From assembly GCF_030386795.1 (NCBI RefSeq), contig NZ_JANUQM010000009.1, positions 363,992 to 427,991 of the forward strand: 64,000 bases of DNA. Direction: 5' to 3'. The position numbers and the translations under genes were made by a program. The stretch is from Streptomyces sp. S.PNR 29. GTDB taxonomy: Bacteria > Actinomycetota > Actinomycetes > Streptomycetales > Streptomycetaceae. The first letter of the stretch is position 1, and the number at the start of each line of letters is the position of its first letter. Under the pieces are notes generated by a model. That model searched no databases. It had not been told where the DNA came from and worked only from the letters and a program-made list of their open reading frames with translations. Shown piece after piece: positions 14,969 to 24,102 of the stretch.

Positions 14969-16153
14969 TCAGCTCTGCTCGCCTGTACGGCGCCTGCGCG
15001 CGAAGTACACCGCGGCGGCGCCGACCGCCGCGACCGCGAGACCGGCACCCGCGATGACGGGGGTGCTGCTCGACGCGCCGGTTTCGGCGAGGTCTCCGTT
15101 CGGGGCCGGGGTGTTCGCCCCCGTGTCCGTGCCGGGCTCGGGCGTGGTCGCCGAGTTGCTGGGGGCCGGGGTCTCGGACTCGTCCTCTCCGGGCGTGGCC
15201 GGGTCACTGGGGGCCGGGGACTCGCCCGTACCGGGGGTGGCCGGCGCGGTGGGGGTCGGGGATGCGCCCCGACCGGGCGCCTCGTTCTCGGCGAGCACCG
15301 CCGCGAAGGTGCCTGCGATCAGCTTGTGGCCGTCGGCGTTGGGGTGCGGGTCCTGCTTTGTGCACGCCCAGGTCAGCTGGCAGATCTTGGCGACGTTCGC
15401 CGGCACCTCGCCCGCGCCGGGCACGTTCACCTGGGTGGTGAAGTCGTCCGAGGAGAAGGCCCCGGCCACGTCCGCCACCTTGAAGCCGGTCGACTTGTAC
15501 ACCTGGGCGATCCCCGCGTTGGCGGACTTGACCAGGGACGCCGACTCCTTGGCGGCCTGCTGCCCCGCCGGACCCTGCAGCCAGGCCGCCAGGAACGGGT
15601 TGTGGTACGTGGAGCCCACGAACCGGGTGTTGTCCGTGCCCGCCTTGCGGAGCGCGCCCGCGATCTGGGCGAGGTTCTTCGCCATGGTCTGACTCCGGCT
15701 GTTCAGGCACGCGCCGTCGAGGGTGCCGGCCGGGCTGACGCAGTTGAGGAGGATGTCGTTGGCGCCCACGCTGAGGGTGACGTAGGCGACCTTGCCGTGG
15801 TGCTGGGCCATGGCTTTCAGGGCGGCGTCCAGTTGGGACTTGGCGTCGGGGTAGTCGCACTTTCCGCCGCCGATGAAGGACTCGGTGGTCTCGGCGGTGC
15901 AGCCCAGGCGTATGTGCTTCAGTCCGGGAGTGCGCTGCTTGAGCTGCGCGTAGAGCTGGTCGGTGTAGGCGACGTCGGTGTCCTTGTCGACGTCCGGCTG
16001 GTAGCCGGAGGCCAGGGAGTCACCGAGCGAGATGTAGTACGTGGTGTCCTTGCCGTCGCCAGCCTCGGCGGCGGCGGCCAGCCCGGGCGTGCTCAGCACG
16101 ACCGCCATGGCGGAGACGGCCAGAGCGGGGCCGAAACGCTGAAGGGATCTCAT
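14969..16153 (-). CDS. Secreted SGNH/GDSL hydrolase with LAETG sortase anchor
   Basis: This 394-aa protein has a signal peptide (cut near residue 29). An SGNH esterase domain follows: block I YISLGDSLASGY with the nucleophile Ser46, block III SVGANDILLN, and block V DPHPNADGHK with Asp/His. A Pro/Thr/Ser-rich wall-spanning stretch comes next, then LAETG, a hydrophobic segment and ARRRRTGEQS. LAxTG is the motif of Streptomyces class E sortases, so the esterase should be fixed to peptidoglycan. I chose ATG 16153; a GTG one codon upstream is possible. Confidence 0.92.
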   Translation of the reverse strand: MRSLQRFGPALAVSAMAVVLSTPGLAAAAEAGDGKDTTYYISLGDSLASGYQPDVDKDTDVAYTDQLYAQLKQRTPGLKHIRLGCTAETTESFIGGGKCDYPDAKSQLDAALKAMAQHHGKVAYVTLSVGANDILLNCVSPAGTLDGACLNSRSQTMAKNLAQIAGALRKAGTDNTRFVGSTYHNPFLAAWLQGPAGQQAAKESASLVKSANAGIAQVYKSTGFKVADVAGAFSSDDFTTQVNVPGAGEVPANVAKICQLTWACTKQDPHPNADGHKLIAGTFAAVLAENEAPGRGASPTPTAPATPGTGESPAPSDPATPGEDESETPAPSNSATTPEPGTDTGANTPAPNGDLAETGASSSTPVIAGAGLAVAAVGAAAVYFARRRRTGEQS

Positions 16154-17329
16154 CACTTACGTGCGCTTTCCAGTGGGTTGGGGGGTTGGATGCCGAAAAG
16201 CGTCGGCGTGAGACGTGGTGGGACGCAGCGAATCTCATCCGCAGCGGTTTCCGGGCACCCGAAGGCGCCCTTGGTGAAGGCATAGGAGGTCTTCGCCTCC
16301 GCGAGATTGCCGGTTCTGTCCGACTTCGTCTCTGAGACGCGGGCGTCAATCTAGCAGGCCGAAAACCGCCTTGAATATGGGGCGCTGATAAATCCATGGT
16401 CACGACGACACATGTAACCGTCAGAAAGGCGCGGGCGGCCGGGAATTGGTGACGGGACCCGTTGGTAGCCATTCGCTGAGTGATCTACTGGGCGCTGAAT
16501 AGTCCTTGTGCGCAGGCCGCCCACCTGCGCGGGCCGAGGTCCAACTGTCGGGTCGGAGCTGGTGTTTGAGCGTAGTGGTCGACCCTTTTGTTCGAGGAGT
16601 CGAATGGCATCGGACCTCGTGTTCGGCGGGCCGAATGACCCCGATCGCAGAACGCAGACGCTGGGGGTCGGTCCGGGCCAAACATTCGGCGGAATTGGAC
16701 CATGATGTTCTGAGCACCGCCGGTCAGCCGGAGCGCCGGCCACGATACGCCGCACCGGTCAGCCGATTGGCATCCGAGTTTCACAGGCCACGCCCGCGTC
16801 CTTGGGATGCGCAGGCTCCGGTGGAACTGTCCTGCCCATCGCCCACCAGCCGCGAGCGTCTGGGCCCGCAGACGCCGAAGTCGGTCATCGTCGGCGGGCT
16901 GCCCGGCACGGGCACCCCGGCCGGCCGCGGCATCGGCGAGGGTGCCGACAGCACCACCCTGCATCCGGTGTCCGGGCCCAGCGACGGCACGCGCCGCGAG
17001 CGGCAGGATTCACGTCACCCGTAACGAACCGACGACGAAGCCACCAGGGGCACTTCGGCGATGAGGGTGGCCGCAGTGGCGATGCCGGCGAGACCCGTCA
17101 GGCGCCTGGCGGTGGTTGCGTACATGGTTGTCTCCCGGGTTGTCCGTATTGGGTCGGCACGATGGCCCTCGCCAGGGACTGGTCAGATCACCATGAGGTG
17201 CCCTGAAAAAAGCTCCGGTGCGAGGCAACCCTGTGCGGGGCCTGTGACGACAAGGGGGCGGATCCGGTCAGTTCCGGTGCCCGGATTCGCTTTCCTCTGG
17301 TGAACGGCCTGCAAGGAGAACACCCCCTC
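16154..17329. other. 1.2-kb intergenic stretch without a supported gene
   Basis: It separates the divergent SGNH and GH74 genes and should hold both promoters. Two tiny frames have plausible ribosome sites. One at 16603-16704 (plus) follows GAGGAG. One at 17015-17125 (minus, 36 codons, MYATTARRLTGLAG...) looks like a bare signal peptide and may be the stub of a lost secreted protein. Neither can be called a gene from sequence alone. Confidence 0.5.
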
Positions 17330-19984
17330 ATGAACACCCCCACGAACGGCGGGCGCCGCGGGCGTCACCGCCGTCGTTGGACCGCCACCGGTCTGCTGCT
17401 CGGCGTGCCCGCCGTCCTCGTGCCTTATCTCCTGTACGCGCAGGAGGACTCGCAGGCCGCGACGGTCGACGGCGCCGCCTACTACCGTCTGGTCTCCGTG
17501 CGCAGCGGCAAGGTGCTGGACGTCAACGGCTTCTCCACCGCTGACGGCACCCGTATCCAGCAGTGGACCGACCAGAACACCGCCAACCAGCAGTGGAGGC
17601 TGAAGCCCACCGGGGACGGCTACTACCAGCTGGTGAACCGCAACAGTGGCAAAGTGCTGGGTATAGCGGGCAATTCGACCGCTCAGGGGGCCGCCGCCGA
17701 GCAGCAGACCGACAGTTCGGCCACCTCCCAGGAGTGGAAGATCGAGGAGGTGAGCGGTTCCGACGCCGTCACCTTCGTCTCCCGCAGGAGCGGGCAGCTC
17801 CTGGACGTCTCCGGGGGCTCCGCGACCGAGGGCGCGGCAGTCATCCAGTATCCGGGCCGGGGCAGCACCAACCAGCAGTGGAAGCTGGTGAAGACGGCCG
17901 AGACCCAGACGGCCGGGGGCGGCACGGCACAGACCACGGCCGCGGCCGGACCGTATGTGTGGAAGAACGCCCAGGTGGTTGGCGGTGGTTACGTCACCGG
18001 GCTGGTGTTCAACCCGCGCGAGAAGGGCCTGCTGTACGCGCGCACCGACATGGGCGGCGCCTACCGTTGGGACACCGCGGCCGAGCAGTGGATCCCGCTG
18101 ACCGACTGGATCGGCGAGAAGGACTGGAACCTGCTGGGCATCGACTCGGTGGCCACCGACCCCGTCGACCCCGAGCGGCTCTACCTCGGGGCGGGCACCT
18201 ACACCAACGAGTGGGCGGGCAACGGCGCGATCCTGCGCTCCACCGACCGGGGCCGCACCTTCAAGCGCACCGATCTGCCCTTCAAGCTGGGCGGCAACGA
18301 GGACGGCCGCGGGGCGGGCGAACGGCTGGCGATCGACCCCTCGGACAACCGCACCCTGCTGCTGGGCACCCGCAAGAACGGCCTGTGGCGCAGCAACGAC
18401 CACGGCGTGACATGGCGTCAGGTCTCCTCGTTCCCCGTCAAGGACGGGGCGAGCAGCGGGGCGGGCATCTCCTTCGTGACGTACGGCCCCGCCGGCAGCA
18501 AGACGGTCTACGTCGGCGTCAACGACAAGTCCACCTCCCTGTACCGCTCCACCGACGGCGGCAGCACCTGGCAGGCTGTCCCCGGCCGGCCCACCGGCCA
18601 ACTGCCGCAGCACGGCGTGCTCTCCGGTGACGGCTCGCTGTACCTGACGTACACCAACGCCCTCGGACCCAACGGCGTGACGGCGGGCTCGGTGTGGAAG
18701 TACACGCCGGACCGCGGGGCGTGGAAGAACATCTCCCCCTCCCAGGGCAACTACGGGTTCTCCGGTCTGGCCGTCGACCCGCGCAAGCCGTCCACGGTGA
18801 TGGTCACCACCCTCGGCCGCTGGTGGCCCGAGGACGAGATCTACCGCAGCACCGACGGCGGCACGACCTGGAAGGCACTGGCCGACAAGTCGGTGCGCAA
18901 CGCCTCCGCCGCTCCTTACGTCGGCACGCACACCGGGCACTGGATGACCGCCCTGGCCATCGATCCCTTCAACTCCGGGCACGTGCTGTACGGCACCGGC
19001 AACGGCATCCTGCGCAGCAAGGACGCAGACGCCTCCGACAGCGGCGGCACCAGCCACTGGAGCATGGGCGCCCGAGGGCTGGAGGAGACCTCGCTGCTGG
19101 ACGCGATCGCTCCGCCCGGCGGCGCCACCGTCATCACCTCCATGGGCGACCAGGGCGGCTTCCGGCACGACGACCTGACCAAGGTGCCCGCCGGGCGACT
19201 GAGCAACCCGATGATGTCCAACAGCACCGACATCGACTTCGCCCAGTCCAAGCCCTCGATGATGGTCCGCGTGGGCCGTGGCGGCGAGCAGGACGGCGCC
19301 TACTCCACCGACGGCGGCAGCAGCTGGAGCGGCTTCAAGGCGGAGCCGGTGGCCGGTGCCCAGGACGGCCATGTCGCGCTCGCGGCGGACGGTTCCACCA
19401 TCGTCTGGACCCAGGCCGGTCAGACCCCGTACCGCTCGACCGACAAGGGGGCGAGCTGGTCGAGGGTCAGCGGCCTGGGCAACGACGCCGTGGTCGTCGC
19501 CGACCGGTCCTCGGCCAGGACCTTCTACTCACTGTCCGGCGGCACGCTCTACGCCAGCACCGACGGCGGCGCGACCTTCACCGCCCGCGCCACCGACCTG
19601 CCCGCCGACAGCCGGCTCACGGCCGTCCCCGGCATCGCCGGGGACCTGTGGATCACCGGCGGCGGCAAGGGGCTGCTCCACTCCACCGACGGCGGCCGCA
19701 CCTTCACCACGCTGAGGTCCGTGCAGTCCGCCTCCGCCCTCGGCTTCGGCAAGGCCAAGCCGGGCACCGGCTACCAGGCCCTGTACCTGATCGGCACCGT
19801 CAAGGACGTCACCGGAGTCTTCCGCTCCACCGACAAGGGCGCCACCTGGCTCCGCGTCAACGACCAGGCCCACCAGTGGGGTGCCATCGGCGGCGTCGGC
19901 GTCATCACCGGCGACCCCGACACCTACGGCCGCGTCTACGTCGGCACCAACGGACGCGGCCTCCAGTACGGCGACCCGTCCTGA
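17330..19984 (+). CDS. Secreted ricin-type lectin plus GH74-like xyloglucanase
   Basis: This 884-aa protein has a long basic signal sequence (MNTPTNGGRRGRHRRRW...), cut near AQAAT-type residues around position 45. A ricin B/CBM13 trefoil follows (about 48-195) with three repeats carrying Q-W (TANQQWRL, SQEWKI, TNQQWKLV). Two seven-bladed beta-propeller halves of the GH74 type come next (about 215-884), with many STDGG.TW / STDRGRTF BNR-like loops. GH74 enzymes cut xyloglucan between glucose units. AAGGAG lies 11 nt upstream of the ATG at 17330. The lectin at the N terminus is an unusual placement. Confidence 0.9.
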   Translation: MNTPTNGGRRGRHRRRWTATGLLLGVPAVLVPYLLYAQEDSQAATVDGAAYYRLVSVRSGKVLDVNGFSTADGTRIQQWTDQNTANQQWRLKPTGDGYYQLVNRNSGKVLGIAGNSTAQGAAAEQQTDSSATSQEWKIEEVSGSDAVTFVSRRSGQLLDVSGGSATEGAAVIQYPGRGSTNQQWKLVKTAETQTAGGGTAQTTAAAGPYVWKNAQVVGGGYVTGLVFNPREKGLLYARTDMGGAYRWDTAAEQWIPLTDWIGEKDWNLLGIDSVATDPVDPERLYLGAGTYTNEWAGNGAILRSTDRGRTFKRTDLPFKLGGNEDGRGAGERLAIDPSDNRTLLLGTRKNGLWRSNDHGVTWRQVSSFPVKDGASSGAGISFVTYGPAGSKTVYVGVNDKSTSLYRSTDGGSTWQAVPGRPTGQLPQHGVLSGDGSLYLTYTNALGPNGVTAGSVWKYTPDRGAWKNISPSQGNYGFSGLAVDPRKPSTVMVTTLGRWWPEDEIYRSTDGGTTWKALADKSVRNASAAPYVGTHTGHWMTALAIDPFNSGHVLYGTGNGILRSKDADASDSGGTSHWSMGARGLEETSLLDAIAPPGGATVITSMGDQGGFRHDDLTKVPAGRLSNPMMSNSTDIDFAQSKPSMMVRVGRGGEQDGAYSTDGGSSWSGFKAEPVAGAQDGHVALAADGSTIVWTQAGQTPYRSTDKGASWSRVSGLGNDAVVVADRSSARTFYSLSGGTLYASTDGGATFTARATDLPADSRLTAVPGIAGDLWITGGGKGLLHSTDGGRTFTTLRSVQSASALGFGKAKPGTGYQALYLIGTVKDVTGVFRSTDKGATWLRVNDQAHQWGAIGGVGVITGDPDTYGRVYVGTNGRGLQYGDPS

Positions 19985-19999
19985 CCCAGGCGGGGGTGC

Positions 20000-20150
20000 G
20001 ATCGAGCCGGAACAAGGCCGGGAGGACGACGACACGGACGCCCGCCTCGGACTTGGTCTCGCCGGGAGCGCGCCTGCCGTTGGTCCGCTCCGGCTCGGCG
20101 ACGCGGACGCGGATCACCAGGTTGTCGAGGTCGACGTCACCCCGCCACAC
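20000..20150 (-). pseudogene. Fragment of a second AICE-type integrase
   Basis: The minus strand reads GDVDLDNLVIRVRVAEPERT and then ETKSEAGVRVVVLPA. This lines up with RDVDLDNLRLRVRLAEPER and DTKSEAGTRTVILPA of the integrase at 112-1269 (its bases about 510-640), at roughly 80% DNA identity by eye. Both ends are cut off. It is direct evidence that another integrase gene once existed in the region between the tRNA cores. Confidence 0.88.
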
Positions 20151-20184
20151 AGCTTGACTCGGTGCCAGTCGTAGGGTGCTGGGC

Positions 20185-20940
20185 GTGGACAGCACCCTGC
20201 GATTGCCGACAGAAGAAGACATGGAGCTGGTCGAGTTCGCCCAGCGCATTGTGAAGGCCAACGGCGACGGGGAGGTGCACACGGTTGGCGCCGCTGTCCG
20301 AGATGCGCGAGGACGGATATTCGGTGGCATCAACCTCTACCACTTCACTGGCGGACCCTGTGCAGAGCTCGTGGCACTGGGGCATGCCCGTGCGGCAGGT
20401 GCGCGTGAGCTGGCAACCATTGTTGCTGTCGGCGACAGGGGCCGCGGTGTGCTCGCGCCGTGTGGCCGTGATCGGCAGGTCCTTCTCGACCACCATCCGG
20501 GCATACGCGTCCTGGTGCCCACGGCCGACGGGGTTCGCAGCATCGCCATAGCGGGCCTGCTGCCACACAGCTATGTATGGGCCGATCAGGCCGCGTCCTC
20601 TGAACCGGGCTGCCAGGCGACGGCGAGGCAGTCCATGTATTTCCACCGGGACTATCTCGACGCCGTCCGCACCGGACGGAAGACGACGACCGTTCGCTTC
20701 CGTGATCCGGTTGCCACCGGGCCGGTCAACATGGTCTTCGAGCTGGATGAGGAGGTGGTGCTACGGGGTGTCGTCACGCAGATCATCTCAAAAAGGGTCG
20801 ACGAGCTGACCGAACAGGACGCCATCGCCGACGGATTCCGCGATCTCCAAGAACTGCACGACAGGCTGCGGTACCACTACCCCGACATCGTTCCCGCCGA
20901 TGATATTGCCATCGTCCAGTTCCGCTTGGCTGACGCGTGA
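20185..20940 (+). CDS. Cytidine deaminase-like / ASCH domain fusion protein
   Basis: This 251-aa protein has an N-terminal deaminase domain (about 10-135). It carries GPCAELVALG (Cys59 as zinc ligand, Glu61 as proton shuttle) and APCGRDRQVLLD, where the second Cys of the usual PCxxC is Asp96. The C-terminal ASCH domain (about 150-250) has YLDAVRTGRKTTTVRF. ASCH proteins such as YqfB remove acetyl from N4-acetylcytidine using Lys, Thr and Glu, and Lys166, Thr167/168 and Glu207/210 are candidates. The fusion suggests salvage or clearance of modified cytidine. I chose GTG 20185; GTG 20176 and ATG 20221 are alternatives. Confidence 0.88.
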   Translation: MDSTLRLPTEEDMELVEFAQRIVKANGDGEVHTVGAAVRDARGRIFGGINLYHFTGGPCAELVALGHARAAGARELATIVAVGDRGRGVLAPCGRDRQVLLDHHPGIRVLVPTADGVRSIAIAGLLPHSYVWADQAASSEPGCQATARQSMYFHRDYLDAVRTGRKTTTVRFRDPVATGPVNMVFELDEEVVLRGVVTQIISKRVDELTEQDAIADGFRDLQELHDRLRYHYPDIVPADDIAIVQFRLADA

Positions 20941-21338
20941 ACCCACAGCGGCGGACAACCGCGCATGCCTACGGACCCTCGCACCAGGTGAGCCCATCAG
21001 AGTGCTGACAGCAGCCCTGGACATGCTCCCTGACCCACCCTGCGTGGAGCACAGTGGCACCTGTCCATCCGCGAACGCGGCAAGCCGGGCACGGTAGCCG
21101 TCGCGCGGTCAGATGGGGCCGGCCCTGTGAGTGCCGGGTTTGCGTGCCTGCGCGAGCAGCGCGCGGCGAGCACGTCACGACGCTCTGCTCGCGGTCGACG
21201 GTCATGTTTCGGAGGCTTATTTCTTAGATGTGCAGATCTTCGTGACTGTCCGTGTTCCGTGCAACGGTCCCGCGACGCGGGATGTCTCATGGGATGTGGT
21301 GCGCTTCGCACCTTTCACGGGGAACACGGGGGATTCAC
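20941..21338. other. Intergenic stretch upstream of the haloperoxidase gene
   Basis: About 400 bp with no supported gene. A lower-GC pocket near 21215-21245 (TTATTTCTTAGATG) may be the promoter of the downstream gene. A short GTGCGCTTCGCAC hairpin lies at about 21299. Confidence 0.4.
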
Positions 21339-22835
21339 ATGAGTGATCGTCGTTCAGCCGCGCGCGATGCGCGCGTCCGGGCCGCCGAGGCCGAGTTCCA
21401 GCGCCACGTGCCGGTCCACGCAGCCAACGGGGAGGAGACGGACCACCCGTTCGTGGCCAACTACTCCAAGGCGCTGCCGCACAACAAGTTCGGCGAGGTC
21501 GACCCGGCCGCCTACCACCTGCTGCGCCGTGCGCTGGCCACCGGGAGCTACGAGGACTTCGAGCGGATCCCGCTCGGGGGCACGCGAAAGCTGGTCAACC
21601 CGCAGGCCGGCGCCTCGTTCGACCTGCAGGGTCCGGACGGCCAGGCACTGGCCGTCCGGCCGGCACCGCGCATCGACAGCGCGGAGAACTCCGCCGAGGC
21701 GGTGGAGCTGTACTGGATGGCGCTGTGCCGCGATGTGCTGTTCACGCGGTTCGGCGACAGCGAACTGGTCGCCGAGGCGGCAGCGGACCTGAGCGGGCTG
21801 TCGGACTTCCGGGCGCCCAAGCAGAACGGCCAGGTCACCGCGCAGACCATCTTCCGCGGCGACACCCGGGGCGACCTGGTGGGGCCGTACATCTCGCAGT
21901 TCCTGCTCAAGGACGTCCCGTACGGCACGCTGCGGATTCCGCAGCGGCAGGACACCCTGGTCCGCCCGGTCGACCACCTGACCACCTGGGGCGACTGGCT
22001 GGAGGTGCAGAACGGCTCCGAACCCGAGCCGGACGAGCGGGACTTTGCGACGCGGCGCTACATCCAGACGCCCCGCGACCTGGCGCACTACGTGCACTTC
22101 GACGCCCTGTACGAGGCCTATCTCAACGCCGCTCTGATCCTGCTGGGCATGAACGCCCCGGCGGATCCGGGCAATCCGTACACCTTCTCGCGCAACCAGA
22201 TCGGTTTCGGGACGTACGGCGGGCCGCACATTCTCTCGCTCGTCACCGAGGTGGCCACCCGGGCGCTGAAGGCGGTGTGGTTCCAGAAGTGGTACGTGCA
22301 CCGGCGGTTGCGGCCGGAGGAGTTCGGCGGGCGGGTCCACCAGCAGCTGCGCGGGCAGCGCGAGTACCCGATCGACAGTGAGGTGCTGGACTCCGTCGCG
22401 GTCAAGCGGGTGTTCGAGAAGTACGGCAGCTACCTGTTGCCGCAGGCGTTCCCCGAGGGCAGCCCGACCCATCCCTCGTACGGGTCCGGGCACGCCACGG
22501 TGGCCGGGGCGTGCGTGACGATCCTGAAGGCGTGGTTCGACGAGTCGCACGTCCTGGCCGACCCGGTCGTGCCCAGCACCGACGGCACCGTTCTGGAGCC
22601 GTACACCGGTCCGGACGCCGGCCGGCTCACGGTCGGCGGCGAGCTGAACAAGGTCGCCGCCAACATCGCCACGGGCCGCAACATGGCCGGTGTGCACTGG
22701 CGCACCGACTTCACGGAGGCCGTGCGGCTGGGTGAGGAGATCGCCATCGGCATGCTGCGCGAGGCGAAGGAAGTCACCCTGGAGGATGCGGTGTTCACCC
22801 TGAGCCGGTTCGACGGCAGCACCCTCGCCGTCTGA
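21339..22835 (+). CDS. Vanadium-dependent haloperoxidase-family protein
   Basis: This 498-aa protein is of the PAP2/vanadium haloperoxidase superfamily, bacterial long form. The C-terminal catalytic region has KWYVHRRLRPEEFGG (vanadate-binding Lys/Arg), SPTHPSYGSGHATVAGAC (Ser-Gly-His loop) and NMAGVHWRTD (covalent His). In Streptomyces such enzymes oxidise halides with H2O2 for secondary metabolism or signalling, but no biosynthetic cluster surrounds this one. There is no signal peptide, so it is probably cytosolic. The start at 21339 follows GGGGG; the frame is open further upstream. Confidence 0.92.
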   Translation: MSDRRSAARDARVRAAEAEFQRHVPVHAANGEETDHPFVANYSKALPHNKFGEVDPAAYHLLRRALATGSYEDFERIPLGGTRKLVNPQAGASFDLQGPDGQALAVRPAPRIDSAENSAEAVELYWMALCRDVLFTRFGDSELVAEAAADLSGLSDFRAPKQNGQVTAQTIFRGDTRGDLVGPYISQFLLKDVPYGTLRIPQRQDTLVRPVDHLTTWGDWLEVQNGSEPEPDERDFATRRYIQTPRDLAHYVHFDALYEAYLNAALILLGMNAPADPGNPYTFSRNQIGFGTYGGPHILSLVTEVATRALKAVWFQKWYVHRRLRPEEFGGRVHQQLRGQREYPIDSEVLDSVAVKRVFEKYGSYLLPQAFPEGSPTHPSYGSGHATVAGACVTILKAWFDESHVLADPVVPSTDGTVLEPYTGPDAGRLTVGGELNKVAANIATGRNMAGVHWRTDFTEAVRLGEEIAIGMLREAKEVTLEDAVFTLSRFDGSTLAV

Positions 22836-22880
22836 GGATTCGGCCCTCTCCCCCGAGTCGGCTACCGCCCTGGGACAGCG

Positions 22881-22915
22881 CCGGGCCCGGGCTCGCACAG
22901 CGGGTCCGGGCCCGG
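22881..22915 (+). terminator. GC-rich hairpin after the haloperoxidase gene
   Basis: GGGCCCGG (22883-22890) pairs with CCGGGCCC (22906-22913) around a 15-nt loop. No T-run follows, common for Streptomyces terminators. Confidence 0.5.
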
Positions 22916-23072
22916 GTCGTCGAGAAGCCCGGCCCTCCGGCGAACGGAGCAGAGCACCGCTGAAGGCGACGGTGCGGCGTAAGGATTCCGTCATCACCTG
23001 CGGGGTGTGGGACGGACGCCGGCTTCCGTTGAATGGGGCAGGACAGACAGACTCCCAGAAGGCGAGGCGGGG

Positions 23073-23633
23073 ATGGGGCGCGTGCGGAAGGTACTGACCA
23101 GGCCGTTGGTCATCGCGGTACTGGTGGTGGCGGTCGGCGGAGCCGGCTTCGGGCTGTACTGGTTCCAGCCGTGGAAGCTGTGGCAGAACGAGACCGTCGA
23201 GGAGGCCCTGCCCCAGGCGGTGGAAACCTCCGCACCTGCTGCGGTGGCGCCCTCCGAGACGCCCACCAAGCCGGCCGGACCGCAGACGCTGGCGAGCGGT
23301 GAGCTGATCAGTCACGAGCACGCGACATCGGGCACCGTGAAACTCGTACGGCTGGCCGACGGCTCCCACATCGTCCGGCTGGAGAACCTCGACACCAGCA
23401 ACGGTCCCGACCTGCACGTGTGGCTCACCGACGCACCGGTGAAGGAAGGGACGGCCGGCTGGCGCGTCTTCGACGACGGCAAGTACGTCAGCCTCGGCAA
23501 GCTCAAGGGCAACAAGGGCAGCCAGAACTACGCCCTGCCCGAAGAGGTCGACCCGGCCCGGTTCAGCAGCGTCAGCATCTGGTGCGACCGGTTCGACGTC
23601 TCCTTCGGCGCTGCGGAACTCGCCCGTGTCTGA
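23073..23633 (+). CDS. Membrane-anchored DM13-domain protein
   Basis: This 186-aa protein has one N-terminal membrane anchor (about residues 11-30), a Pro/Ala/Thr linker and a DM13 domain (about 75-186). The DM13 domain shows SGTVKLVRLADGSHIVRL, LDTSNGPDLHVWLTD and YALPEEVDPARFSSVSIWCDRF. DM13 domains are thought to take part in redox or electron transfer through a conserved Cys, and the Cys in SIWCDRF fits. It is exported with the domain outside. GAGGCGGGG lies just before ATG 23073. Confidence 0.88.
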   Translation: MGRVRKVLTRPLVIAVLVVAVGGAGFGLYWFQPWKLWQNETVEEALPQAVETSAPAAVAPSETPTKPAGPQTLASGELISHEHATSGTVKLVRLADGSHIVRLENLDTSNGPDLHVWLTDAPVKEGTAGWRVFDDGKYVSLGKLKGNKGSQNYALPEEVDPARFSSVSIWCDRFDVSFGAAELARV

Positions 23634-23661
23634 CAGGCCCTGACGGCACTGGCGCTGCTCG

Positions 23662-24026
23662 GGCCGCCCGCTTCAGGCCGGCGCGTCGAGAGCAGCGAGG
23701 ATGTCGGCCGTTGCTCGGGTGAGTACGCCCGCTGGGGCTGCATGGTCTCCAACGCGCACGCCGGGGCCGAGAACAGCGACCCCGAGGTACGCGCTGTCCT
23801 GGACCAGCACCACCGTGAGCTGCGCGAGGCGATGTACGCCGCCCTCGTCACCGCCGACCGCGAAGGGCAGCTCGCCCCTGGCGCCGACCCCGGAGCCTCC
23901 GCGGATCTGCTGGCACTGCTCGCCTATGGCGTCAACCTGCGCTCCCGTGCCGGTGCGGATGCCGCGACGCTGGGCAGGACGGTGACCGCCGCCCTGGACT
24001 CGATCGGCGTCCGGGGGGCGGCGTAG
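23662..24026 (+). pseudogene. C-terminal fragment of a TetR-family regulator
   Basis: The frame reads RWGCMVSNAHAGAE, LDQHHRELREAMYAALVTAD, ADLLALLAYGVNLRSRAGAD and RTVTAALDSIG. This is the ligand-binding end of a TetR regulator. The DNA-binding half is absent; upstream there is only the end of the DM13 gene. It ends 26 bp before the degenerate tRNA core at 24053. Confidence 0.72.
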
Positions 24027-24052
24027 AGGTGCGCGGATCCGTGAGCGCCGTC

Positions 24053-24097
24053 GCCTCCCAAGCCACGAGCGCGAGTTCGGTTCTCGTCATCCGCTCC
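24053..24097 (+). repeat. Degenerate fourth copy of the tRNA-Gly core
   Basis: The 3' portion GAGCGCGAGTTCGGTTCTCG (24066-24086 approx.) and TCATCCGCTCC match the core with two substitutions. The anticodon part (CTCCCAAGC) is more eroded. It marks the oldest visible insertion boundary. Confidence 0.78.
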
Positions 24098-24102
24098 CTG
24101 TG

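Noticed and set aside
15204..15860. Arg/Pro/Gly-rich frame within the SGNH hydrolase
   Set aside because: It is a frame-shadow of the real gene; the amino-acid mix is typical of reading GC-rich codons out of frame.
17183..19372. A 729-codon frame opposite the GH74 gene
   Set aside because: It is a third-position GC shadow: Val/Gly/Ala-rich, no domain, wholly inside a well-supported gene. The same holds for long frames at 23932-26682, 28987-31281, 37207-39447 and 49014-52846.
21339..22835. Halogenase role in a biosynthetic gene cluster
   Set aside because: No polyketide, peptide or terpene genes adjoin the haloperoxidase; the type III PKS is 5 kb away across an island boundary, so a shared pathway is not supported.
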